DNA of 64,000 nucleotides. Origin: Fodinibacter sp963811825 (lineage in GTDB: Bacteria > Actinomycetota > Actinomycetes > Actinomycetales > Dermatophilaceae). How positions within the stretch are numbered: the first letter of the stretch is position 1; each line of letters starts with the position of its first letter. The position numbers were made by a program, and so were the translations under genes. The stretch lies in contig CAWESS010000004.1 of assembly GCA_963811825.1 (NCBI GenBank), positions 1 to 64,000 of the forward strand, written 5' to 3'. The notes below the pieces were generated by a model. It was not told the DNA's origin, did no database searches, and worked only from the letters and a program-made list of their open reading frames with translations. Shown here piece after piece: positions 16,597 to 25,279 of this stretch.

Positions 16597-17748
16597 CTAC
16601 CGCTCGTCGGGCTCGTCCACGAGGTAGTCAGGCGGGTCGTCGAACGAGGCGAACGTGGTCGCCGAGGCCCGCCGGGCCAGCGTGCGGTCGGGCGAATCGT
16701 CCTCCCACAGCCCTCGCACCTGCGCCGCCAGGCCGTAACCGTCCGGTGCCCGCACCACCGGGACGTCGAGGTCCTCGGTCGGCGCCGGGACGAGGTCGTC
16801 GTTGGCCACCGGGATGACGTGGCTGAGCACCTGCTCCCCGGGTGAGAGCTCACGGATCGCGATGCCGCGCACGTGGTCGGGCTTGCGCGTCGTGAACTCG
16901 GTGTAGATCTTCGGGTCGTGCTGCCCGTCGTCGCCGATGAGCAGCCACTTCACGTGCGGCAGCTCGCGAGCCAGCCGGTGCAGCTGCGCGTGTTTGTGCT
17001 CCTGCCCCGAGCGGAACCAGCCGGTGTTCGTCGGGCCCCAGTCGGTGAGCAGCATCGGCCCGTCGGGGTAGCCGTTGCGGCGCAGGAACCGGGTCAGCCA
17101 CGGGGAGGTGTTCCACGCCCCCGTCGACAGGTAGATGACGGGCGCGTCCGGGTGCTCGGCCAGCAGCTCGCGGTACATCGTCGCCATCCCCGGCACCGGC
17201 TTGCGGGCACCCTCGGAGCGCAGGAACGTGTTCCAGGCAGCGATCATCGGCCGTGGCAGCGAGGTCGAGAGCACCGTGTCGTCGATGTCGGAGACGATGC
17301 CGTGCGTCACGGTCGTCCCGACGACGAGCACCGGCACGTCGATGGTCTCGGCGTTCGGCGACCCGATGAAGATGCGGTGCCACCCCGGCCCGAGCCCGTG
17401 GCCGCGCACCGTGAGGTCGATGAAGCCGCCGCGGTCGGTGCGTGCGGTGATGATCCGCTCGTTGACCCGGATGGTCACCTTCTCCTCGACGGCCGGAGTG
17501 GTGAAGAACGCCCGCCACCCACGCGTGTCGAGCTCGACGGCCCGCAGCCGCGCCAGGTGGGTGTCCTCCTCGGTGTCGTCCCGCTGGGCCTGCGTCATGA
17601 TCACCCGCGCGAACACCCGCAGCTGCGACACGCTCCCGTACCCGGTGAGGGGCACGACCCTCGTCGCCCAGCCGCGCGAGCGCAGCACCTTGGACTTGCG
17701 CCCGTTGTAGGCGTCTTCGAGCAGTGCTGCGGCATGCGGTCGCGGCAT
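16597..17748 (-). CDS. App1-type phosphatidate phosphatase-like protein (DUF2183)
   Basis: The protein has about 383 residues. The C-terminal half has HAD-type motifs of the App1 catalytic domain: IVSDIDDTVL near residue 165, YLSTGAWNTSPWL, and LIGDDGQHDPKIY. The N-terminal half is a beta-rich domain found in the same family. Yeast App1 is a phosphatidate phosphatase; bacterial members are uncharacterised. The ATG at 17748 follows TAGTCT (minus strand 17761-17756) by 7 nt. That -10 box coincides with the stop codon of the small upstream ORF. Confidence 0.85.
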   Translation of the reverse strand: MPRPHAAALLEDAYNGRKSKVLRSRGWATRVVPLTGYGSVSQLRVFARVIMTQAQRDDTEEDTHLARLRAVELDTRGWRAFFTTPAVEEKVTIRVNERIITARTDRGGFIDLTVRGHGLGPGWHRIFIGSPNAETIDVPVLVVGTTVTHGIVSDIDDTVLSTSLPRPMIAAWNTFLRSEGARKPVPGMATMYRELLAEHPDAPVIYLSTGAWNTSPWLTRFLRRNGYPDGPMLLTDWGPTNTGWFRSGQEHKHAQLHRLARELPHVKWLLIGDDGQHDPKIYTEFTTRKPDHVRGIAIRELSPGEQVLSHVIPVANDDLVPAPTEDLDVPVVRAPDGYGLAAQVRGLWEDDSPDRTLARRASATTFASFDDPPDYLVDEPDER

Positions 17749-17758
17749 GATCAGCAGA

Positions 17759-17878
17759 CTAGAGGACCGGCTCGGATGCCGCGTGGTCACCGGGCGCGGG
17801 GTCGGCGTCCATGCCCATGTGGCGGCCGACCCACCGACGGAGCCGGGGCGAGACGGCATCCGGCGTGGGAGCACTCAT
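17759..17878 (-). CDS. Possible 39-aa small protein
   Basis: An ATG at 17878 overlaps the stop codon of the upstream DUF1801 gene as ATGA. It opens a 39-codon frame (MSAPTPDAVSPRLRRWVGRHMGM...) that ends just before the App1 gene. The overlap is typical of a translated gene, but the peptide resembles nothing I know and is short enough to be chance. Confidence 0.3.
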   Translation of the reverse strand: MSAPTPDAVSPRLRRWVGRHMGMDADPAPGDHAASEPVL

Positions 17879-18225
17879 GCCCGGCCGCGGTTCTGCTCGA
17901 CGCGGGCCTCGATGACGGTGCGCACCAGCGTGTCGGGCAGCGGTTTCGCGGGGGTGAACCGCAGGGTCGACCCCGACCACTTCACGCCCTCGAGCTGCTG
18001 CTCCGTCAGGTCGGACAGCAGGTCGGGTCGCATGGTGATCAGGCTCAGGCCCGACTTCGACGCGTTGAGGGCGACGAGTGAGCCGTTCAGCACGAACGTC
18101 GGGACACCGTAGGAGATCTTCTCGGTCGCCTCCGGCACGAGCGCGCGGATCTGTTCGCGCAGGGCGAGGAGCGCGGCGCGCTGGTCCTGCGGCACCCGGT
18201 CGAACCAGGCCTCGACGTCATCCAC
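17875..18225 (-). CDS. DUF1801 (YdhG-like) protein
   Basis: This 116-residue protein has the YdhG/DUF1801 pattern: VEAWFDRVPQDQRAALLALREQIRALVPEATEKISYGVPTF, where the YGVP turn is the family mark, followed by LVALNASKSGLSLI. The family has a frataxin-like (iron chaperone) fold in Bacillus, but the role in actinobacteria is unknown. A second, different DUF1801 gene lies at 37568-37995. Confidence 0.85.
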   Translation of the reverse strand: MDDVEAWFDRVPQDQRAALLALREQIRALVPEATEKISYGVPTFVLNGSLVALNASKSGLSLITMRPDLLSDLTEQQLEGVKWSGSTLRFTPAKPLPDTLVRTVIEARVEQNRGRA

Positions 18226-18247
18226 TGCTCCGCCTCTCGATGACCCG

Positions 18248-18529
18248 TCAGGGGCAGGTACAGGGTATCGCCGAGCACCTCGGGCACCCGGCCGAATACC
18301 GCTGAACGGCCGCGTCGAGGTCGACGTCCATCTGGTTGGCCAGCGAGGCCACCCAGGCCAGGACGTCGGCGAACTCGTGCTCGCGCTGGGCCGGGGTGCC
18401 CTTGCGCACCGCCTGCGCCAGCTCTCCGACCTCCTCGGCGAGCCAGGCCACGGTGCTCGGCACTCCCCGCTCCCGGTCGCGCTCGCCGTAGGTGCGCTCG
18501 ATGACGTCCTGCAGGCTCGCGAGGTCCAT
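18248..18529 (-). CDS. MazG-like nucleotide pyrophosphohydrolase
   Basis: The 93-residue protein has the single-domain MazG core: WLAEEVGELAQAVRKG (EEVGE metal ligands) and EFADVLAWVASLANQMDVDL (second ExxD set). The extra tail CPRCSAIPCTCP, with four cysteines, could bind a metal and is unusual for a minimal MazG. It would hydrolyse non-canonical or damaged NTPs to NMP and PPi. The ATG at 18529 follows TAGGTT (minus 18541-18536) by 6 nt, so it is leaderless. Confidence 0.87.
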   Translation of the reverse strand: MDLASLQDVIERTYGERDRERGVPSTVAWLAEEVGELAQAVRKGTPAQREHEFADVLAWVASLANQMDVDLDAAVQRYSAGCPRCSAIPCTCP

Positions 18530-18579
18530 GCCGGAAACCTACCCGCCCCTCACCATCCCGACTCCGGTGGCGAGCCCGG

Positions 18580-19260
18580 TCAGTTCAGGGACGGGCCGAA
18601 CGGCATCGGCGGGGTGGGCACGGCCCCGAAGCGTCCGACGATGGCGCGCTCCCGGCGCAGCAGGGCGATGACCGTCCGCAGGCGGGTTGCCGGATCGGCG
18701 CCCTCGAGCACCCGCTGGCGGTCGCTCGCATCGAGCACCATGGCCTCGACGATGCGGTAGGCGAGCTGGGTCGGGGCGGCCTCGACCGGTTCGGCCTTCG
18801 CGCCGAGATCGAGCAGGTATGCCGTGTGCTCGCGCAGCGCGCGATCGGCGAGGTCCGCGACGGTCGGGTCGTCAGGGCTGCCCAGGTCGCCGGCAGTCGG
18901 CTCGTCGAGCCAGGTCACCCGTCCGGTCGTCCAGGGGGTGGCGGCCCCGGTGTCGATGCCCTCGAGGCGGTAGCGCCGGGCTCCGGTCGCGACGAGGTGG
19001 ACGACGGTGCCGATCGCGCTCTCGGCGAGTGCCATCGCGTCCACCCTTGCCTCGCAGCCGATCTCGTAGAGGTCCGCGACGGCATCCGGCCCGACCTCGC
19101 GCCCCGCGCGGATCAGCGTGACGCCGAAGCGACGATCGTCCTCCGGGCGCTCCGCGAGGTCCCGTGCGAGATCGAGGTAGCGCTCCTCGAACAGCTGGAG
19201 CGGGATGCGGGCGCCGGGGAGCAGGACGGTGCCGAGCGGGAAGAGCGGCAGGGTCGCCAT
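18580..19260 (-). CDS. Lon N-terminal (substrate-binding) domain protein
   Basis: The 226-residue protein is a stand-alone LON_substr_bdg domain: LPLFPLGTVLLPGARIPLQLFEERYLDL at the start and a helical C-terminal bundle (PTQLAYRIVEAMVLDASDRQRVLE). No ATPase or protease domain follows. Such proteins are widespread in actinobacteria and lack a defined function; a protein-binding role is likely. The ATG at 19260 follows TACAGT (minus 19271-19266) by 5 nt. Confidence 0.88.
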   Translation of the reverse strand: MATLPLFPLGTVLLPGARIPLQLFEERYLDLARDLAERPEDDRRFGVTLIRAGREVGPDAVADLYEIGCEARVDAMALAESAIGTVVHLVATGARRYRLEGIDTGAATPWTTGRVTWLDEPTAGDLGSPDDPTVADLADRALREHTAYLLDLGAKAEPVEAAPTQLAYRIVEAMVLDASDRQRVLEGADPATRLRTVIALLRRERAIVGRFGAVPTPPMPFGPSLN

Positions 19261-19329
19261 GCCTCACTGTAGGCACCTGCGCCACCCCCGGAACAGAGGC
19301 CCGATTCGGAGGTTCGACCCCGCAGCCGA

Positions 19330-19530
19330 TAGAGTGGTGCGTGCTGGCCCGCCTTCTGCCTCGGGCCGCAAATCTTTGATGTCGATGCCTTCGCGTCGGG
19401 ACCTTCGTCCCTGACACGGCGCCGCGGCCCAGAGCCCCGCCCGGCAGAACATCCCAGAGTCATCTGGACACCGCCGGTCGACGCCGACCGTGGTGCCTTG
19501 CGGTGACTCCGCATCCGTGAAGGAACACCC
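19330..19530 (+). promoter_or_regulatory. Promoter and structured leader of the DEAD-box helicase gene
   Basis: TAGAGT at 19330-19335 is a plausible -10 box, which would give a leader of about 190 nt, long for this genome. Two hairpins sit back to back: 19384-19397 (GATGC-CTTC-GCGTC, one G-U pair) and 19398-19411 (GGGAC-CTTC-GTCCC). They are preceded by an AT-rich AAATCTTTG. Cold-shock RNA helicases often have long regulated leaders; that this leader is regulatory is inference. Confidence 0.5.
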
Positions 19531-21045
19531 TTGTCCAGCACCACCTTCGGCACGCTCGGCGTGCCCGCCCCCCTCGTCGCGATCCTCGCGTCGCAGGAGA
19601 TCACCGTCCCCACCCCCATCCAGGCCGCGACGCTGCCCGACTCCCTCGCGGGTCGCGACGTCCTCGGCCGCGGCCGCACCGGCTCGGGCAAGACGATGGC
19701 CTTCGTGCTTCCGCTGCTCACCCGGCTCTCGCGCAGCACGGCGCCGCGCCAGCCGCGCCGCCCCCGTGCGCTCATCCTCGCGCCGACCCGTGAGCTCGCG
19801 ACGCAGATCGAGGACGCCATGACGCCCCTCGCTGCACCGCTCGGCATCACCTCGCGCACGATCTTCGGCGGAGTCGGCCAGAACCCCCAGGTCGCCGCCC
19901 TGCGCCGCGGCGTCGACGTCGTCGTCGCCTGCCCCGGCCGCCTCGAGGACCTCATCGGTCAGGGCCACGTCTCCCTGGATGCCGTCGAGGTCACCGTCAT
20001 CGACGAGGCCGACCACATGGCCGACCTCGGCTTCCTGCCGGCCGTGCGCCGCCTGCTCGACGCCACCCCGGCGCGCGGCCAGCGGATGCTGTTCTCCGCC
20101 ACGCTGGATGCCGGGATCGGCGTCATCGCGAAGCGTTACCTCTCGAACCCGGTCACCCACGAGGCCGACTCGGCGCAGTCGCCGATCTCGACGATGGCGC
20201 ACCACGTGCTCCACGTGACCCCCGACGGGCACGCCCAGGTGCTGCTCGACCTCGTCGCCGCCCCCGGCCGCACCGTCGTGTTCACCCGCACCAAGCACCG
20301 CGCCAAGAAGCTGGCCCGCCAGCTCAACGGCTCGGGCGTGCCCGCGGTCGAGCTGCACGGCAACCTCAGCCAGAACGCGCGCACCCGCACGATGGAGGCG
20401 TTCCACTCCGGCGCCGCCCGCACCCTCGTCGCGACCGACATCGCGGCGCGCGGCATCCACGTCGACGACGTCGCGCTCGTCATCCACGCCGACCCGCCCG
20501 TCGAGCACAAGGCCTACACGCACCGCTCGGGCCGCACCGCCCGCGCCGGTGCCTCGGGCACGGTCATCACGCTGATGACCGACGACCAGGTGCGCGACGT
20601 GCGTGACCTCACCCGCAAGGCCGGCGTCAACCCCACGACCACCCGGGTCCACGCGACCCACCCGCTCCTGCAGGAGCTCGCCCCCGGCGACCGCTCCTTC
20701 GAGGGTGGCTTCGCCCCGCCGGTCCAGGCGGCACCGGCACGTCAGGGTGGCGGCCAGCGTCGTCCGGGCTCCGGGCAGGGCTCGGCCGGTGGCCGCGGCC
20801 CGGGCCAGGGTCAGCGTCGAGGCGGCCCGAGCGCCGGTGGCGCCGGCGCGAACGGTGGCGGTGGCAACCGTGGCGGTGCGCGCCCGGCATCCGGCGGACG
20901 CCCGGCCAACGGTGGTGGACGTCCCGCGTCCGGCGGCCGACCGGCATCCGGAAGTGCGCGTCCGGCATCCGGCAGTCGTCCCGCCAGCGCGCGCCCGGCA
21001 CGCTCAGCGGCCTCCTTCTCCGAAGGCGCCCGCCGCACCCGCTGA
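19531..21045 (+). CDS. DEAD-box ATP-dependent RNA helicase
   Basis: The protein has 504 residues. The two RecA domains are complete: Q motif VPTPIQ, Walker A GRTGSGKT, PTRELA, TPGR variant CPGR, DEAD variant DEAD (VIDEADHM), SAT in FSATLD, then ATDIAARGIHV and HRSGRTARAG. After residue 390 comes a tail of about 110 residues rich in Gly, Arg, Pro and Ser (RPASGGRPANGG repeats), an RNA-binding tail typical of actinobacterial RhlE/DeaD proteins. The start is a TTG with AAGGA 7 nt upstream. Three CGGCATCC octamers lie in the tail coding region. Confidence 0.92.
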   Translation: MSSTTFGTLGVPAPLVAILASQEITVPTPIQAATLPDSLAGRDVLGRGRTGSGKTMAFVLPLLTRLSRSTAPRQPRRPRALILAPTRELATQIEDAMTPLAAPLGITSRTIFGGVGQNPQVAALRRGVDVVVACPGRLEDLIGQGHVSLDAVEVTVIDEADHMADLGFLPAVRRLLDATPARGQRMLFSATLDAGIGVIAKRYLSNPVTHEADSAQSPISTMAHHVLHVTPDGHAQVLLDLVAAPGRTVVFTRTKHRAKKLARQLNGSGVPAVELHGNLSQNARTRTMEAFHSGAARTLVATDIAARGIHVDDVALVIHADPPVEHKAYTHRSGRTARAGASGTVITLMTDDQVRDVRDLTRKAGVNPTTTRVHATHPLLQELAPGDRSFEGGFAPPVQAAPARQGGGQRRPGSGQGSAGGRGPGQGQRRGGPSAGGAGANGGGGNRGGARPASGGRPANGGGRPASGGRPASGSARPASGSRPASARPARSAASFSEGARRTR

Positions 21046-21090
21046 CCGGGGCGATTCGTCGCACAGGGCGAGCGGTTACGGTCTCGCGCC

Positions 21091-21807
21091 ATGGACTGGT
21101 TCAGCGAGGTGTGGGCTCGGGTGCTGCCCGAGAACGGCGTCTCCCTGGCCGGTGCGCCGGTGGTCGCGGTGCTCGTCGCCGCCCTCGTGGCCGTGGCGTT
21201 CGACCCGCTCTGGCGCGTGCTGCGCCTGGCCGTGACCCTCGTGCACGAGCTGGGGCACGCCAGCGTCGGCGTGCTCGTCGGGCGCCGGTTCACCGGGTTC
21301 GTGCTGCGCGGGGACATGTCCGGCCACGCGGTGACCGTCGGCCCCGCCCGCGGCCCCGGCCGCGTGCTCACGACGTGGGCCGGCTACCCCGCTCCTGCCG
21401 TCGTCGGCGCGGCCGCGGTCGTGCTGGCCGTGCGCGGATGGTCGGCGCCGGTGCTCACGGTGGTCCTGGCGGTGCTCATCGCCGCGGCCCTGCGCGCCAG
21501 ATCCGTGCTGACCGTGGTCGTCGTGGCGGTCGCCGTCATCGGTGGCGGCGCCCTGTGGTGGGCCGGTTCACCCGTGCTACAGGCCCAGGTCGTCGTCGCC
21601 ATCGGGGTCGTGCTCATCGTCGGGGCCTGGCGCCACCTGGGTGCCGTGCTCGCCACCCCGGATGCCGCCACGAGTGACCCCGGCGTGCTCGCCCGCCTCA
21701 CGCGCGTCCCCCGGGTCGTGTGGAACGCGACCTTCGTGCTGGTGCTCGCCGCAGCCACCTGGATGGCGGGCCGGGCCGTGCTGGATGCTGCTGGCGTCCT
21801 CGGCTGA
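21091..21807 (+). CDS. M50 family membrane metalloprotease-like protein
   Basis: The 238-residue protein has about five membrane helices and the zinc motif HELGH in LAVTLVHELGHASVG near residue 55, as in the peptidase M50B-like group of actinobacteria. The family is thought to act in or near the membrane, but substrates are unknown. The ATG at 21091 lies 8 nt after TACGGT. It is the last plus-strand gene before a convergent operon. Confidence 0.85.
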   Translation: MDWFSEVWARVLPENGVSLAGAPVVAVLVAALVAVAFDPLWRVLRLAVTLVHELGHASVGVLVGRRFTGFVLRGDMSGHAVTVGPARGPGRVLTTWAGYPAPAVVGAAAVVLAVRGWSAPVLTVVLAVLIAAALRARSVLTVVVVAVAVIGGGALWWAGSPVLQAQVVVAIGVVLIVGAWRHLGAVLATPDAATSDPGVLARLTRVPRVVWNATFVLVLAAATWMAGRAVLDAAGVLG

Positions 21808-21889
21808 CCTCGACGTGGGGTGCCGGGGGCGCGATCCGCCGCGCCCCTGGCCCCCCACCGCGCCCCACCTGGGCTGCTCCCGGGACCAG

Positions 21890-22460
21890 CTACTTCTCGT
21901 ACCTGATCTCGACGCGCCGGTTCTTCTCCCGGCCGTCGGGGTTGTCCTTGCCGCCCTTGGTGTTGGGCTCGACCGGCTCGGTCATGCCGAAACCCCTGAC
22001 GTCGAGCTTCAGCCCGGGCTGGGCCGTTGGCGATGACGGCGGCAACGGCGTTGGCCCGCTGCTCCGACAGGGTCTGGTTGAGCTTGGCGCTGCCCTTGCC
22101 GTCCGTGTGGCCGTAGACCTTCACGGTGGATCCGTTCGGGATGGGCATCACGAGCTCGGAGATCTTGGCCTGCGCTGCCGGGGCCAGATCGGCCTTGCCG
22201 AAGGCGAACAGCACGTCGGACGTCAGCGAGATCACGGTCTCGTCGCCCTGGGTGCTCTCCTGCTCCACCTCGCTGACGTTGGTGTCGAGTCCCTGGACGT
22301 TGGGCTTCAGCGCGCTGATGCTGTCCTGCCACGCCGACGGCGGCAACGCTGCCAGCGCCGTCGTCCGGTCATCAGCGACCACGCCGGATGCCGTGGCCGC
22401 CCCCGCGCTCACCGGCACCGCGACGAGCAGCGCCAGGACGAGAGCTGATGCGCCGATCAC
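21890..22460 (-). CDS. OmpA C-terminal-like secreted protein, frame broken near 22023
   Basis: A signal peptide (ALVLALLVAVPVSAGAATA) is followed by about 50 variable residues and an OmpA-like peptidoglycan-binding domain: VLFAFGKADLAPAAQAKI, VKVYGHTDGKGSAKLNQTLSEQRANAVAAVI and, after the frame break, VEPNTKGGKDNPDGREKNRRVEIRYEK. Removing one base at 22022-22025 joins the halves into about 189 aa. The GTG start overlaps the stop of the lipoprotein gene (GTGA), so the two are translationally coupled. It probably anchors a complex to the cell wall. Confidence 0.82.
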
Positions 22461-23050
22461 TGGATCGAGACCTTCGGCGCGGCCGGTGCGCCTTCGACCA
22501 GGTTGACCGTCATCGTCGTGATCTCCGGCGCGGGCACAGCGAACGAGGCGTAGGCATAGTAGGTCTGGCCCGGGCGGAACTTGGCGCCCTGCGAGTCGGT
22601 CATGGCCCAGCCCTTGAAGTCGCCGAGGACGTCGTGCCGGGCCAGGTTGGTGGTGTCCACGAGGTACGGCTCCCAGGACATGTTGCCCAGATAGTCATAG
22701 AGCCACTTCGGCGTGGCGGACGCGCTGTCGGAGTCCACCAGGAACGAGAAGGTTCCCGTGAGGGTCTTGCCGTCCCTCTTCAGCGAGTAGAGGGAGACCA
22801 CCATCGTGGCCTCGGGGTCACCTTCGACGACCGCCGGTACCGTCGCCGTGGCAATGGGCGTGCCCAGCTCGGTCAGGTCGACCCCAGCCGCGGCGGCGGA
22901 CGCGGCACTCGTGTCATCGCTCTGTGCCTGGCTGCTCTGCGCCGGTGCCGCGCCCTGGTCGAAGGTGGCCTTCTCCTCGCCCGTGCAGGCGCTCAACGCA
23001 AGCGCCGCGGCGACCGCGACGACCGCCGTTCGGCTGATGCTCTTCTTCAT
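22457..23050 (-). CDS. Putative lipoprotein
   Basis: The 197-residue protein has a lipoprotein signal (MKKSISRTAVVAVAAALALSAC, lipobox LSAC with Cys22), a Ser/Ala/Gln-rich linker to about residue 60, and a beta-rich domain (ATMVVSLYSLKRDGKTLTGTF, GWAMTDSQGAKFRPGQTYYAYASF) that I do not recognise. It lies between the kinase and the OmpA-like gene and overlaps the latter. The four genes read as one envelope operon in which this could be a sensor or binding component. Confidence 0.8.
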   Translation of the reverse strand: MKKSISRTAVVAVAAALALSACTGEEKATFDQGAAPAQSSQAQSDDTSAASAAAAGVDLTELGTPIATATVPAVVEGDPEATMVVSLYSLKRDGKTLTGTFSFLVDSDSASATPKWLYDYLGNMSWEPYLVDTTNLARHDVLGDFKGWAMTDSQGAKFRPGQTYYAYASFAVPAPEITTMTVNLVEGAPAAPKVSIQ

Positions 23051-23142
23051 GGTGTCCCCATCTGATGGATTCGGTGCCTACACCCCGTATGTCGCGGCAC
23101 CTGCGCAAAAAGTTACGCCCCGGTCCGGACCGGCAGCGAAAT

Positions 23143-24399
23143 TCAGGGATCGGTCACGTCGAGCTGGTGGTCGGCCTGCAGGGGCGAGCCCTCGCCGTCC
23201 TGGGACACGCACGGTGACCGTCGCCCGGCCGGGACCGCTCGGCGTCAGCGTCACGGACTCCTGGTCGGTCACGAACTCACCGCTCGGCAGCACCCACACC
23301 CAGGAGTCCACGCCGCTGTGCTCGACGGTGAACGTCGCGGCCTCCCCGGTCGTCGTCGTGTCGGGTCCCTCGATCGAGATCGAGGCCGTCCCGGTGCTGG
23401 ATGGCGGGAGACCGTCCCCGCGAAGCAGCCAGCCACCGAGGAGACCCACGGCGAGGATGCCGGCCACCGCCGCCGCCACGACGGGCCGCCTCAGCACCTG
23501 CCGCCAGGACGTCGTGCACCCGCTCCTCCACCACGTCGGATGCCGGCTGGTCGGGTTCCGCTGTGGACGGGCGCCAGCGCGCCCTCCACCTCGGCGAGCC
23601 AGTGCCCGACGTCGCGGTGCCTGTCCCTGGGAGCAACGGCCAGGCTGCGCTCGAGCACCGGGTCCAGCGCCTGCGCCAGGTCGCTGCCCTCGCAGAGCCA
23701 CCGAACCAGCGCAGACAGCGACCACAGGTCGGCGCGGGTGTCGATGACCGCCGGGCCCGCCATCCATCTCCGGCGGGCGGAATCCCGGCGGTGCCCCCGG
23801 CGACCGTCAGCCCGGAGTTGAGGGCGAGGTCCTTGCACATCCCGAGGTCGGCCAGCAGCACCCGCTCGTCGGCGGCGATCAGGGCACCGGGGCCGCTCGA
23901 CACCTCCTCGCCGGGGACACCCGCAGTCTGCGCCACGAACGGGATCGGACGTGATCAACACGTTCGACGGGCTGAGGTCACGGTGCACGATCTGGGCGGC
24001 GTGCACGGCATCCAAGGCAGGCGCCAAGGCCCGGGAGAGCACGAGCACATCCGCAGCGCTCGCCGTCCAGCCCGTGGCGCGCAGGGACGTCACCCGCTGC
24101 GCCAGCGTCCCCCGGTCGGCATGCTCGAGCACGAGGTACGGCTGCTGCCGGTCGCTCTCGCCGATGTCGTGCACCGTCACGACGTGCGGGCTGCGGATCC
24201 GGCGCAGGCTGCGTCCTTCGGCGATGAAGCGTTCCCGCACGTCAGGGTTCAGGCTGTGGTTCTCGGCGAGCACCTTGAGCACCACCGTGGCATCGAGCCG
24301 CTCGTCGGTGGCGACGTAGGCCGTGGCGAACGAGCCGACGCCGATGACCTCACCGAGGCGGTATCTCCCGATGCGACGCGACTCGCCCTGCCGCACCAC
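23143..24399 (-). CDS. Transmembrane Ser/Thr protein kinase with extracellular Ig-like domain, frame broken about six times
   Basis: The kinase domain is recognisable: IGRYRLGEVIGVGSFATAYVA, VVLKVLAE (Lys of subdomain II), IVHRDLSPSNVLI (HRD motif), LLADLGMCKDL (DLG in place of DFG) and DTRADLWSLSALVRWL. A membrane helix (VVAAAVAGILAVGLLGGWLL) and an Ig/PKD-like domain (ASISIEGPDTTTTGEAATF) follow. The frame changes near 23945, 23785, 23770, 23558, 23502 and 23203. Each change is repaired by deleting one base, giving one protein of about 417 aa. No internal stop remains in the repaired reading, which favours errors over decay. The GTG at 24399 lies 3 bp after the sigma factor gene. Confidence 0.75.
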
Positions 24400-24402
24400 C
24401 GG

Positions 24403-25042
24403 TCATGTCAGGTCCACGCCGGGCTCACGCAGGGTGGCGGCGAGCAGGGCTCGACCGCGTGAGATCTGGCCCTTGACCGTCCCCAGCGGCAGGTCGAGGC
24501 GCTCGGCGACATCGGCGTAGCTGAGGCCCTCGAGGTCGCGCAGGGTCACCGGCGACCGGTAGGGCTCGGGCAGGGCGGCGAGTGCATCTCGCACGGTCGC
24601 CCGGGTGGCCAGCAGCGAGCTCATCCGCTGGCCCGGCCCGGCATCATCGTCAGGCAGTGGCGACGTGGCACGCTGGCGCCGCAGGTGGTCGACCACCCGG
24701 CGACGCACGATGCTGTGCACCCACGTGCTCACCTTTGAGTCCCCGCGAAAGGACTCCACGGACGGCCGCGATCGAGATGAGCGAGTCCTGGCACACGTCA
24801 TCGACGGCCATCTCGTCCAGCAGCGCACCGCGGGCGAACCGGCGGACCATCCCCGACTCGTCGAGCTCGACCAGCAGCACCTCGGTCGCGGCGACCGAGC
24901 CCGTGGACGCCCGGGTCGCCAGCACGAGGAGGAGGTCGTCGAGGCCGGTGGGATCGACGAGCTGCGCCGCACGCCGCGCCCCGGTCACGTCGCCGTCGTC
25001 CAGAGCCGCCACCAGGGCAACAAGAAGTTCTGGTGTCCCCAC
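24403..25042 (-). CDS. ECF-type RNA polymerase sigma factor, frame broken near 24763
   Basis: Region 2 is seen in one frame (ALLDEMAVDDVCQDSLISIAA) and continues in the next (SFRGDSKVSTWVHSIVRRRVVDHLRRQ). Region 4 is complete (ALAALPEPYRSPVTLRDLEGLSYADVAERLDLPLGTVKGQISRGR). Deleting one base at about 24763 joins them into about 212 aa. An N-terminal extension of about 30 residues precedes region 2. No anti-sigma factor is present; the next gene is a membrane Ser/Thr kinase. This is the arrangement of kinase-associated ECF groups, in which phosphorylation can replace the anti-sigma factor. The start is the GTG at 25042. Confidence 0.8.
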
Positions 25043-25078
25043 TGCGGCAGTGTTCCACAGCAGGGCTACGGTGGGGGC

Positions 25079-25279
25079 ATGGCATACCAGTACAAGGTCC
25101 TCGAGGTCCGCGAGAAGATGATCGGCGGCAAGATCTCCGGCGACAAGGTCGAGAAGCTGCTCAACGAGCACGCCGCCCAGGGCTGGCAGCTCAAGGCGAT
25201 CACGAGCGTCGAGGTCAAGGGTCGGGTCGGCCCGGGTGGTGTCGACGGCCTCCTCATCACCCTCGAACGTCAGGTCTGA
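25079..25279 (+). CDS. DUF4177 small protein
   Basis: The 66-residue protein matches DUF4177: MAYQYKVLEVREKMIGG, VEKLLNEHAAQGWQLKAI and LLITLERQV. The family has no known activity. The ATG follows TACGGT (25067-25072) by 6 nt, so it is leaderless. Its promoter shares the 36-bp gap with the divergent sigma factor gene. Its 3' end overlaps the convergent IclR gene by 10 bp. Confidence 0.85.
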   Translation: MAYQYKVLEVREKMIGGKISGDKVEKLLNEHAAQGWQLKAITSVEVKGRVGPGGVDGLLITLERQV

